DNA of 20,166 nucleotides from Anaerolineaceae bacterium (GTDB lineage: Bacteria > Chloroflexota > Anaerolineae > Anaerolineales > Anaerolineaceae): positions 1 through 20,166 of the forward strand of contig WOZA01000060.1 of assembly GCA_011620505.1 (NCBI GenBank), written 5' to 3'. The notes beneath the pieces are model-generated. The model had not been told where the DNA came from and did no database searches. It saw nothing but the letters and a program-made list of their open reading frames with translations. Within the stretch, counting starts at the first letter, position 1. The number at the start of each line of letters is the position of its first letter. A program made the position numbers and the translations under genes. This document shows, in pieces, positions 13,897 through 20,166 of this stretch.

Positions 13897-14478
13897 ATGA
13901 CAGAAGTTTTGAGTGGGATTCTTGGAGCGTTTGGTCTCTCGGTTTCGGCAGGTCTCAACGCCTACATTCCTTTGCTGGTGGTTTCACTGATGGCAAAGTT
14001 TACCAATCTGATCGAACTGGCAGAACCCTGGAATGCCCTCGAAAGCTGGTGGACGATCGGTGTTTTGGCGGTTTTGGTTGTGATTGAAGCGGTTGCTGAT
14101 AAGGTGCCGGTGGTAGATCACATCAATAATGCCGTCCAATCCTTCATCCGCCCGGTGGCAGGCGCAATCTTGTTTGCAGCAAGCGCGAAAACCATCACCG
14201 AAATTCATCCGGTCTTGTCGTTGGTTTGTGGGTTGTTGGTGGCGGGGTCGGTGAACGCTGCGAAATCCGTGGTTGCCAGACCCGTGGTGGATGTGGCGAC
14301 GGCAGGTATGGGCACACCGGTGGTGAGCACGCTCGAAGATGTTTTTGCCGCGATTGTCTCGGTGTTATCGATTGTGGTTCCGATACTGATGGTTATCATC
14401 GTATTTTTGACCATATGGTTGGTCGCGTCGATTGTCAATCGCCGACGTAAGCCAAAGGCCAGTGGGAGCACAAGTTAG
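13897..14478 (+). CDS. DUF4126 membrane protein
   Basis: A 193-aa membrane protein of unknown role. GLSVSAGLNAYIPLLVVSL near the N-terminus and ADKVPVVDHINNAVQSFIRPVAGA in the middle match the DUF4126 pattern. Four to five hydrophobic segments are visible, the last ending in a basic tail (NRRRKPKASG). It is followed by two small membrane-protein genes on the same strand with short gaps (12 and 11 bp), probably one transcript. Confidence 0.82.
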   Translation: MTEVLSGILGAFGLSVSAGLNAYIPLLVVSLMAKFTNLIELAEPWNALESWWTIGVLAVLVVIEAVADKVPVVDHINNAVQSFIRPVAGAILFAASAKTITEIHPVLSLVCGLLVAGSVNAAKSVVARPVVDVATAGMGTPVVSTLEDVFAAIVSVLSIVVPILMVIIVFLTIWLVASIVNRRRKPKASGSTS

Positions 14479-14490
14479 AGGAGTCATGAA

Positions 14491-14820
14491 ATGACAGAGC
14501 ACATAGATTCAAATCAAGAGCAGGTCACTTCGCCCTGGTCGATCATCAGTCTGATCAGCGGTATTGCCAACTTTATTGGTTTCCCGTTCTGGGGTGCAAT
14601 AATAGCATTGATTACAGGCTATGTCGCGAAATCTGAGATAGGAAAAAGTCACGGTCGGATCGGCGGTGAGCGCCTGGCAAATACCGGGTTAATCCTTGGT
14701 TGGATCGGAATTGGGCTGGGGGTGCTCACTTTCTGCCTCGGCATGCTGATTTTTCTGGGAGTTTTTGGAAGTATCGCTTTTTGTGGTCCGCTCAGTGAGC
14801 TTATCAATTTTGCACGTTAA
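14491..14820 (+). CDS. DUF4190 small membrane protein
   Basis: A 109-aa protein with two hydrophobic hairpin segments. SPWSIISLISGIANFIGFPF, then ALITGYVAKSEIGKSHGRIGGERLANTGLILGWIG, follow the DUF4190 layout (helix, GHxAxxxI, Gly-rich turn, helix). Function unknown. AGAGGAG lies 7 nt before the ATG. Confidence 0.8.
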   Translation: MTEHIDSNQEQVTSPWSIISLISGIANFIGFPFWGAIIALITGYVAKSEIGKSHGRIGGERLANTGLILGWIGIGLGVLTFCLGMLIFLGVFGSIAFCGPLSELINFAR

Positions 14821-14831
14821 AGAGGATTTAC

Positions 14832-15065
14832 ATGGAAGATCAAAACTATCAAACTTATACTGAAACGCAAACACCCGAATCAAAACCTTTGTACACCCAG
14901 CAGCCAAAAAAGAAAAGCAACGCCTGGTGGATTATTCTGCTGGTGATTCTGCTGGTTTTATGCTGCTGCATATTGATTGGTGGGGTAGTGGTATTACTCC
15001 TGGTCGCCAGCGGTCAATATCGGATCGACTGGTCAATGTTGACTCCCCTGCTGAGCTTTATCTAA
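14832..15065 (+). CDS. Single-span hypothetical membrane protein with a CCC motif
   Basis: A 77-aa protein not assigned to a family. Residues 1-30 are polar and end in PKKKSN; one transmembrane helix (about 32-58) contains Cys44-Cys45-Cys46 followed by GG; a short tail follows. The positive-inside rule predicts a cytoplasmic N-terminus. AGAGGA precedes the ATG. It is the third gene of the small membrane-protein cluster. Confidence 0.65.
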   Translation: MEDQNYQTYTETQTPESKPLYTQQPKKKSNAWWIILLVILLVLCCCILIGGVVVLLLVASGQYRIDWSMLTPLLSFI

Positions 15066-15074
15066 TCTTGTTTC

Positions 15075-15566
15075 TTATTCTAACCGGCCTGGCTGAAAAA
15101 CCAGGCCAGGTTTAATTAAGCCGGGTGCACTGAGAATATCCCGTACTGTTTCCAGGCAGTGCCTTCTCACTGCGCCATCCAGCGGCAGAGCGTTAAACTC
15201 ATCTTCATCAAGCAGACGGTACTCGCCATTGGGGTACACCACCAAGTCAAGCGCAAGGTCCTGCCAGATGATGCTTTCCACGCTGAATTGTGCCGGGTAA
15301 CTAAGATTGAGGTACCAGCATTTCACCTGGTCGGATAAGCCCTGGTGGACCTCGAACAGGTTATACCAGCGGTCGGTGTAATAGCGCTCCAGCATCAAGT
15401 CGTCCTTGCGAAAGGTAACTTTATCCACGGGCACGGCATCTGCTCCGCTGAAGCGAGCGCTTACCAGGCGGCTGGTGGGGGTTTCAGCGACGAGCTCGCC
15501 TTTCCAACTGAACACTGGCTCCCCAAGGTGGTTTTGTTTGAAGACGGTCAAGGTTCGTGTGCTCAT
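15075..15566 (-). CDS. DUF402 (FomD/Ntdp-like) protein at the end of the thiamine operon
   Basis: A 163-aa protein of the DUF402 family (PF04167), known members of which hydrolyse nucleoside di- or triphosphates or related phosphoesters. Visible signatures are DRWYN (65-69), WYLNLSYP (84-91), DLALDLVVYPNG (103-114) and LLDEDEF (118-124), which supply the family's conserved acidic, Tyr and Asn residues. ATG 15566 was chosen because it overlaps the ABC ATPase stop by one base (TAATG); the frame extends 12 residues further but into that gene. A phosphate-ester substrate related to thiamine phosphates is possible from context only. Confidence 0.82.
   Translation of the reverse strand: MSTRTLTVFKQNHLGEPVFSWKGELVAETPTSRLVSARFSGADAVPVDKVTFRKDDLMLERYYTDRWYNLFEVHQGLSDQVKCWYLNLSYPAQFSVESIIWQDLALDLVVYPNGEYRLLDEDEFNALPLDGAVRRHCLETVRDILSAPGLIKPGLVFQPGRLE
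15082..15112. terminator. Hairpin between convergent genes
   Basis: AACC-GGCCTGG (15082-15092) pairs with CCAGGCC-A-GGTT (15101-15112), with one bulged base and an 8-nt loop. It lies just past the 77-aa gene but inside the last codons of the convergent DUF402 gene. The following T content is poor, so terminator strength is uncertain. Confidence 0.5.
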
Positions 15567-16609
15567 TATTTCGGAAAAACCTGGATTTTGTCTGCAGGCC
15601 AACTCACACCCAGCCTCGAACCAACCTCCGCGGGAGTCTCACTCCTGGCGAACAGTGTGGTTTGCGAGCAGAGCAGTTCAAGCTGGTAATACTCCCCCAT
15701 GAAGAGCGAATCGCGGACGATACATTCAAAGTAATTTTCGCTAGCAGAATTTGTCGGGGCGATGAGCGCGTCTTCGGGACGGAGCAGGACCTGGCATACC
15801 TGTCCTTCGCTAAATTCAAGGGGCGAACTGGATAAAGTCAGCTCAGTGAAAGACGTTTTTATCTGCAAGGGCTCCAGCTGAGTCACCACCCCTTGGACCA
15901 GGTTGCCCAACCCGAGAAACTCTGCCACCCATGGGGTCGAGGGCTGCTCAAACAGCTCCCTGGGACTGCCTTGCTGCAGGATGATGCCGTCGTGCAGGAT
16001 CACAAGGCGATCAGCCAGTCCAAAGGCTTCTTCGCGGTCGTGGGTCACGTAGATAACGGGGATTTGGCTCTGATGCAGGATGGCGCGCAGTTCCTGGATG
16101 AGCTGTGTCCGCAGGGTATGGTCCAGCGCTCCGAGCGGTTCATCCAGCATGAGCAGATTGGGCGCAGGGGCAAGCGCGCGCGCCAGGGCAACCCGCTGCT
16201 GCTCGCCGCCGGAGAGTTCCGTGATGGGGCGATCAGCGAAGCTCTGCATGCGGATACTCTCCAAGCTTTCTTTCACGCGTCGTGAGATTTCTTCTTCCTT
16301 GAGACCCTGCATCTGCAAGCCGAAGGCGATGTTCTGCGCTACCGTTTTGTGGGGGAAGAGGGCGTAATCCTGGAACATCAAGCCAAAGCCCCGTTTATGG
16401 GTCGGGACGTCACGCAAGTCCCGCCCTTGCCACAAGACTGCCCCAGATTCCGGTTCTTCAAGCCCGGCAATGATGCGTAGAATAGTACTCTTGCCAGAGC
16501 CGGAAGAACCCAGCAGGCAGACCAGCTCGCCTTTGCCCACCTCAAAACTGACACCCTTAAGCAGCGGTTTGTTTTCGTAGTCCTTTGTCAGGTTTTGTAC
16601 CTCGAGCAT
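15566..16609 (-). CDS. thiQ: ABC transporter ATP-binding protein, probably thiamine uptake
   Basis: ATPase of an importer, 347 aa. Walker A GSSGSGKST (34-42), Q-loop Q80, signature LSGGEQ (132-137), Walker B LLMLDE (152-157) and switch His190 are all intact. A C-terminal TOBE-like extension (about 230-347) makes it longer than E. coli ThiQ (about 230 aa) and more like PotA/FbpC-type ATPases, so the symbol rests on operon context. The start is ATG 16609, overlapping the permease stop by one base (TGATG); the TTG one codon upstream is inside the permease gene. Confidence 0.88.
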   Translation of the reverse strand: MLEVQNLTKDYENKPLLKGVSFEVGKGELVCLLGSSGSGKSTILRIIAGLEEPESGAVLWQGRDLRDVPTHKRGFGLMFQDYALFPHKTVAQNIAFGLQMQGLKEEEISRRVKESLESIRMQSFADRPITELSGGEQQRVALARALAPAPNLLMLDEPLGALDHTLRTQLIQELRAILHQSQIPVIYVTHDREEAFGLADRLVILHDGIILQQGSPRELFEQPSTPWVAEFLGLGNLVQGVVTQLEPLQIKTSFTELTLSSSPLEFSEGQVCQVLLRPEDALIAPTNSASENYFECIVRDSLFMGEYYQLELLCSQTTLFARSETPAEVGSRLGVSWPADKIQVFPK

Positions 16610-18300
16610 CAAAACAACTCCTCTCCGGGGAGGCGGATCTTTTCAATTAATATGCTGCCCAGTCCGCAAACCAGCAGCAACAGGCTGGACATTGCCAGTG
16701 CTTGGCCATAGTTTAACGCACCCGGTTGTGAAATGTAACGGTAGATTGCCACGGGAATGGTGGGGGCGTGTGGATTGCTGAGGAAGCTGGTTGCCCCAAA
16801 CTCCCCGAGCGAAATGGTAAAGGCGAACACCAAACTTACCAGCAGGCTGCGAAGAACGATGGGTAAGTCCACTTTGAGCAGCACCTGCAAGGGGTTGGCG
16901 CCGAGTGTACGGGAAGCTTCCCGGAGCGATTCCGGGATGCTGCGGATGGCTGGCAGAATCGTGCGCACCACGAACGGCAGGGCGATCAGCGAGTGCGCAA
17001 TGGGGATCATCAGCGGGAAGCGGCTGTTTGCCCAGGGCGGGCGGTTGAAGATGAGAAGAAACCCAAGCCCAAGGGTAACCGCGCTGGCGCCGAGGGGAAG
17101 CATGAAAAGGGGCTCCAGGAACTTGTTGAAGCGGGCTCGCTGCGCCAAGGCATAAGCGGTGAGCAAACCGAGCAGACCGGCGATCAGGATTGCCACCCCG
17201 GCGTAGAGCAGGGAATTGCGAATTGCCTGGATTGGGGGCACGTAAAAGATCGATCCACTGCGATTCTGGAAAAGTTCGCGATAGTAGCGCAGAGTCAAAC
17301 CAACTGCAACCTCCCCTCGCTGACCCCGATCAGCCTCAAGGGTCACGAACGAGCGGGTGATCAAGCTAACGACAGGCACCGCAAACAACAAAATGAGGCA
17401 GATCACCATAAATAAAACGAAGATCTTCTGCCACCTCTTAGCAGGACGGCGGAGGGCGCTTCTTTCCGGATTGAGCGCTGCCTTGCCGTAACGAGGGGTG
17501 TTGACCCGGTTCTGCAGCAGCGTAACGAGCAAGGTGATGCCAAGCTGGATCACCGAAAGCAATCCCGCCACCGGCAGGTTGAAGCGGTTCATCGCCTGGT
17601 TGTAAATCTCCACTTCGATGGTGCTGAACTGCGGACCTCCGAGCATCAACACCACGCCAAAACTGGTGAAGTCAAACAAGAAAACCAGCAGGGAGGCGCT
17701 CAGCAAGGAGGGCGCGAGCAAAGGCAGGGTAACCTTGGTAAAAGCCTGCCAGGGGGTCGCGCCGAGCAGGCGGGCGGCCTGCTCAAGGCGCGGATTGAGT
17801 CGGCTCCAGGAAGAGCTGACAATCCGGATGATGATCGATGTGTTGTAAAAGACATGTGCCATCAGGATGGCTGGCAGGCTGTTGAGCAACTTTAAAGGGG
17901 GCGCGCTCAGGTTGAAAAGAGCCATCAACGCCTGGTTGATCCACCCTTGGGGTCCTATCAGCGTGTTGAAGGCTGCCGCCACCACTACTGTCGGGAGGAT
18001 AAAAGGTAACAGGCTGATGGACCGCAGCCCCTTCCGCCCGGGAAAATCGAACTTGGCAAAGAGCCAGGCGGCTGGTAGACCCACCAACAAAGTCAGAAGG
18101 GTGGAAAGAGTCGCCTGAAAAAAAGTAAAGCTGAGCGGTCTGCTAACTTGCGACCACTCAAAAAATTCCCAGCCCTGGCTGAAGCGCTCCGAAAATACCA
18201 CCCTGAAAATAGCAATCAGTGGCTGATAAAAGAAGTAGGCGAGGAACGCCAACGGTATCAGCCAAAGGGCAAGAGCTAGCAATGCAGGGCGTTTGGTCAT
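16609..18300 (-). CDS. thiP: Fused two-domain ABC permease, ThiP-like
   Basis: Membrane part of the importer, 563 aa, with about twelve hydrophobic segments in two homologous halves. Each half has an EAA loop for docking the ATPase: EQAARLLGATPWQAFTKVTLP (start about 173) and REASRTLGANPLQVLLKVDLP (start about 460). SLGEFGATSFL near the C-terminus recalls ThiP's SLGDFG region. Iron(III) permeases (FbpB/SfuB) share this fused layout, but the TPP riboswitch and thiN upstream favour thiamine. The gene starts 10 bp after the binding-protein gene. Confidence 0.88.
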   Translation of the reverse strand: MTKRPALLALALWLIPLAFLAYFFYQPLIAIFRVVFSERFSQGWEFFEWSQVSRPLSFTFFQATLSTLLTLLVGLPAAWLFAKFDFPGRKGLRSISLLPFILPTVVVAAAFNTLIGPQGWINQALMALFNLSAPPLKLLNSLPAILMAHVFYNTSIIIRIVSSSWSRLNPRLEQAARLLGATPWQAFTKVTLPLLAPSLLSASLLVFLFDFTSFGVVLMLGGPQFSTIEVEIYNQAMNRFNLPVAGLLSVIQLGITLLVTLLQNRVNTPRYGKAALNPERSALRRPAKRWQKIFVLFMVICLILLFAVPVVSLITRSFVTLEADRGQRGEVAVGLTLRYYRELFQNRSGSIFYVPPIQAIRNSLLYAGVAILIAGLLGLLTAYALAQRARFNKFLEPLFMLPLGASAVTLGLGFLLIFNRPPWANSRFPLMIPIAHSLIALPFVVRTILPAIRSIPESLREASRTLGANPLQVLLKVDLPIVLRSLLVSLVFAFTISLGEFGATSFLSNPHAPTIPVAIYRYISQPGALNYGQALAMSSLLLLVCGLGSILIEKIRLPGEELF

Positions 18301-18310
18301 AATGCCAGGC

Positions 18311-19384
18311 TCAGTTCAGCATGAGATTGGTCCAGGCATTGATCCAGGCATCTCTCTTAGACGCTATCAACTCAGGCGGTAGGCTGGCAGGTTGCTCGGG
18401 CGACTCGACGGTCTTTTGAAAAGCTTCCGGAATGACTGCTTCGGGCAGAACCGGGAACACGAACATCTGCATGGGGACGTCCTCCTGAAACGGCTGGCTG
18501 AGGAGAAAGTCGATGAACTTTTCTGCTGCAGCCCGGTTTTGGGTGCCTTTGAGGATGCCGGCGAATTCGATCTGGCGCCAGCACATGCCCGCTCCGGTCA
18601 GTGAGGCGGTCGGCGATTCACTCAGTTCTGTCTCCGCGTAAATGAACTCAGCGGCGGGGCTGGAAGCGTAGGAAACGACCATTGGTTGGGCGCCTCTGCC
18701 GGATGAACCGGAGAAATTGGTATAGTAAGCCGTTTCCCAATCAGAGGTTATTTGGACTCCATTGGTTTTCATTGCCTGCCACCAGTCCAGCCAGCCATCC
18801 TCGCCAAATTCGGCGATCGTCGCCAGCATGAAAGCCAGCCCGGGGGAGGAGGTGGCAGGATTCTCGACCACCAGGAGGTTGGCGTACTGAGGATCTGTCA
18901 AGTCAGCCAGCGAGGTGGGGATGGGCAAATCATTTTGCTTGAACCAGGCTTTGTCGTAATTAATGCAGACGTCACCATAGTCGACAGGCAACGCGCGGTT
19001 TTCGGGGTCGAGCTTGAACTCAGCCGGGATCTGTGCCAGTTGCGGCGCGTTGTATGGTTCGAGCAGGTCCTGGTCCAGGGCACGGGAGAGAAAGGTGTTG
19101 TCCAATCCAAAAAACACATCCGCGCCCGGAGTACTGCCCGAAAGCGATTCAAGGATCAGGCGGTTGAGCGTGGCACCGGTATCGCCGCCCTTAACAAAAT
19201 TGACTTTGATGTTATTAGCAGTCTCGAAAGCGGAGAGCACTTCCTGGCTCACCGAAAAGGAGTCATGCGTCATGACCGTCAGGGTCGTGGGTTCGCCGGG
19301 CAAATCGGTAGTGGAAGCGGTTGTCGTGCAGGCTGCCAAAAGGAGCGAAACAAAGAGGGTAAAAACGAGTATTTTTCTGGACAT
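18311..19384 (-). CDS. thiB: Thiamine-type ABC substrate-binding lipoprotein
   Basis: Extracytoplasmic binding protein, 357 aa. A signal peptide ends in the lipobox LAAC with the lipidated Cys19. LTVMTHDSFSVSQEVLSAFE, LNRLILES, and ADVFFGLDNTFLSRAL match the ThiB/TbpA pattern (T-hDSFhx...FE, NRL, GLDN). The PVDYGDVCINYDK segment and the C-terminal EKFIDFLLS are also shared with this class. ATG 19384 has AGGAGG, contributed by the last thiN codons, 8 nt upstream; GTG 19387 is an alternative. It begins 4 bp after the thiN stop. Confidence 0.88.
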   Translation of the reverse strand: MSRKILVFTLFVSLLLAACTTTASTTDLPGEPTTLTVMTHDSFSVSQEVLSAFETANNIKVNFVKGGDTGATLNRLILESLSGSTPGADVFFGLDNTFLSRALDQDLLEPYNAPQLAQIPAEFKLDPENRALPVDYGDVCINYDKAWFKQNDLPIPTSLADLTDPQYANLLVVENPATSSPGLAFMLATIAEFGEDGWLDWWQAMKTNGVQITSDWETAYYTNFSGSSGRGAQPMVVSYASSPAAEFIYAETELSESPTASLTGAGMCWRQIEFAGILKGTQNRAAAEKFIDFLLSQPFQEDVPMQMFVFPVLPEAVIPEAFQKTVESPEQPASLPPELIASKRDAWINAWTNLMLN

Positions 19385-19388
19385 CACG

Positions 19389-20042
19389 TCATCCTCCTGA
19401 AAGAGATTTTGTTCTAATAATCAATAAGCGACCCGATCGAAAATCAATTTCAACTGAATCAGCCAGAGCGATATTGCTGATTCCGCGGGTTTGCCAGGGA
19501 ACAAGGGATTCGTTGTTGAGAGAGTATTGCAGCCCTTTGGTGAAAATCCCTTCGACAGGCGTACCCCAGGGGATGAGGGATATCAGGTCGCCGGGTTGGG
19601 TGGCCAGGCTGGCGCTTGCATCGAGCAGGCGCGCTTCCACCTGGCCGTCATCGAGCGAGAGCGTTTTACCTGCCAGGTCCGGGCGGGAGAGCAGGCCGAG
19701 ATTACCGAGGGTGTGATCCACTCGGTCGCCGAAAGGATAGGCGATCACGATTTGCGCATAGTCGTGTTTGAGGACGTACTCAAGCGCCAGTTCAAGGTCG
19801 GTCTGGTCCTTGGCGGGCGGGAAGCGCCGAACATCGATGCCGGTATCCATGATCTCCGCCAGTTCACTGGCGTCTACTGAGTCCAGATCGCCAATCAGCA
19901 AGTCGGGCTTGAGCCCCAGGCGCTTCAGATGGTGGAGACCGCCATCTACTGCTACCAGGAAATCGCCAGGCAGCAAGCTTACTTCAAAGCCGGGTTTGGC
20001 TTGACCATTTGCGAAGAGTACCGCGCGTTTGTCAGTTTGCAT
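19389..20042 (-). CDS. thiN: Thiamine pyrophosphokinase
   Basis: Transfers pyrophosphate from ATP to thiamine, making thiamine diphosphate in one step from imported thiamine. It is 217 aa, the usual length. Motifs: VAVDGGLHHLKRLGLKPD (30-47), IGDLDSV (50-56), KDQTDLELAL (78-87), GDRVDHTLGN (105-114). ATG 20042 was chosen; the open frame continues 21 codons upstream, but those run through the terminator hairpin and riboswitch and look unlike protein. The ribosome site AAGG lies in the 3' arm of the terminator hairpin. It is the first gene of the thiamine operon. Confidence 0.93.
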   Translation of the reverse strand: MQTDKRAVLFANGQAKPGFEVSLLPGDFLVAVDGGLHHLKRLGLKPDLLIGDLDSVDASELAEIMDTGIDVRRFPPAKDQTDLELALEYVLKHDYAQIVIAYPFGDRVDHTLGNLGLLSRPDLAGKTLSLDDGQVEARLLDASASLATQPGDLISLIPWGTPVEGIFTKGLQYSLNNESLVPWQTRGISNIALADSVEIDFRSGRLLIIRTKSLSGG

Positions 20043-20043
20043 C

Positions 20044-20075
20044 AAAAAACACCTTCCGCCGGGAGGGTGTTTTTT
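20044..20075 (-). terminator. Riboswitch-controlled intrinsic terminator before thiN
   Basis: On the minus-strand RNA, AAAAAACACCCUCC pairs with GGAAGGUGUUUUUU around a CGGC loop (one C-A mismatch), ending in six U two bases before the thiN ATG. Its 5' arm can instead pair with the 3' part of the riboswitch, giving an antiterminator. Confidence 0.85.
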
Positions 20076-20086
20076 TGGTCTGGCTG

Positions 20087-20166
20087 CACATCCCTCCGCC
20101 GGCATTATCCGGATCAGGTTTTTCGGGTCGGACTGTGCGTCCCTCTCAGCCTTGCGGCTCCCCGTG
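20087..20166 (-). ncRNA. TPP (thiamine diphosphate) riboswitch, THI element
   Basis: On the minus strand the aptamer reads GGGGAGCC, then GGCUGAGAGGGAC, CGACCCG, AACCUGAUCCGGAUAAUGCC and GGCGGAGGGAUGUG: the hallmark CUGAGA and CUGAUC...GGAUAAUGCC...GxGxAGGGA pieces in the right order. P1 pairs CAC at the window edge with GUG at 20089-20087 and may extend outside the window. TPP binding would lower expression of the downstream thiN-thiB-thiP-thiQ-DUF402 operon. Confidence 0.96.

Noticed and set aside
16609..18300. Iron(III) transporter assignment for the ABC operon
   Set aside because: The fused permease and long ATPase fit iron importers, but the TPP riboswitch, thiN and ThiB-like motifs favour thiamine.
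18752..19417. 221-aa plus-strand frame opposite the ThiB-like gene
   Set aside because: The opposite strand has a lipobox and binding-protein motifs; this frame shows none.
20043..20105. Upstream extension of thiN to base 20105
   Set aside because: These codons run through the terminator and TPP aptamer and do not look like thiN protein.

Overview
This window carries core metabolism genes of an anaerobic-looking bacterium. Gene content and style (an N-type ATPase operon, an aldo/keto reductase with ferredoxin-like cysteines, several small membrane families such as DUF2085, DUF4126 and DUF4190, and several starts with no Shine-Dalgarno but a -10-like box 6-8 nt upstream) would fit a Chloroflexota/Anaerolineae member. 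That placement is inference, not proof. No mobile elements, tRNA/rRNA genes or CRISPR arrays were seen.

Layout. (1) 1-962, minus strand: nnrD, NAD(P)H-hydrate dehydratase, cut by the window edge. (2) 1159-8287, plus strand: one tight operon encoding an N-ATPase (the alternate F-type ATPase) in the order atpD-C-Q-R-B-E-F-A-[PII-like gene]-G. There is no separate delta gene, the b subunit is long with a delta-like C-terminus, and epsilon lacks its helical C-terminus. Between atpA and atpG, joined by overlap, sits a 109-aa protein resembling the cyclic-di-AMP receptor family DarA/PstA (PF06153). This is the most unusual item here. (3) 8555-9061: rpsU and infA with a strong terminator. (4) 9087-10049: a GNAT acetyltransferase, converging at a bidirectional terminator on an AI-2E-family (PerM-like) membrane protein and a 62-aa acidic protein on the minus strand. 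(5) 11855-13821: an aldo/keto reductase with two four-cysteine motifs, overlapping a DUF2085 membrane protein. (6) 13897-15065: three small membrane proteins (DUF4126, DUF4190, and an unrecognised 77-aa protein). (7) 20166 down to 15075, minus strand: a thiamine operon. A TPP riboswitch with a terminator/antiterminator precedes thiN (thiamine pyrophosphokinase), a lipoprotein ThiB-like binding protein, a fused ThiP-like permease, an ABC ATPase and a DUF402 phosphatase-like protein.

How they work together. The N-ATPase genes make a rotary ion pump/synthase. Its c subunit keeps the Pro, Gln, Glu and hydroxyl positions of Na+-binding rings, although one position differs. The embedded PII-like protein suggests nucleotide-responsive control of the complex or of ion balance. 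The thiamine operon imports thiamine and converts it to thiamine diphosphate, and that product shuts the operon off through the riboswitch.
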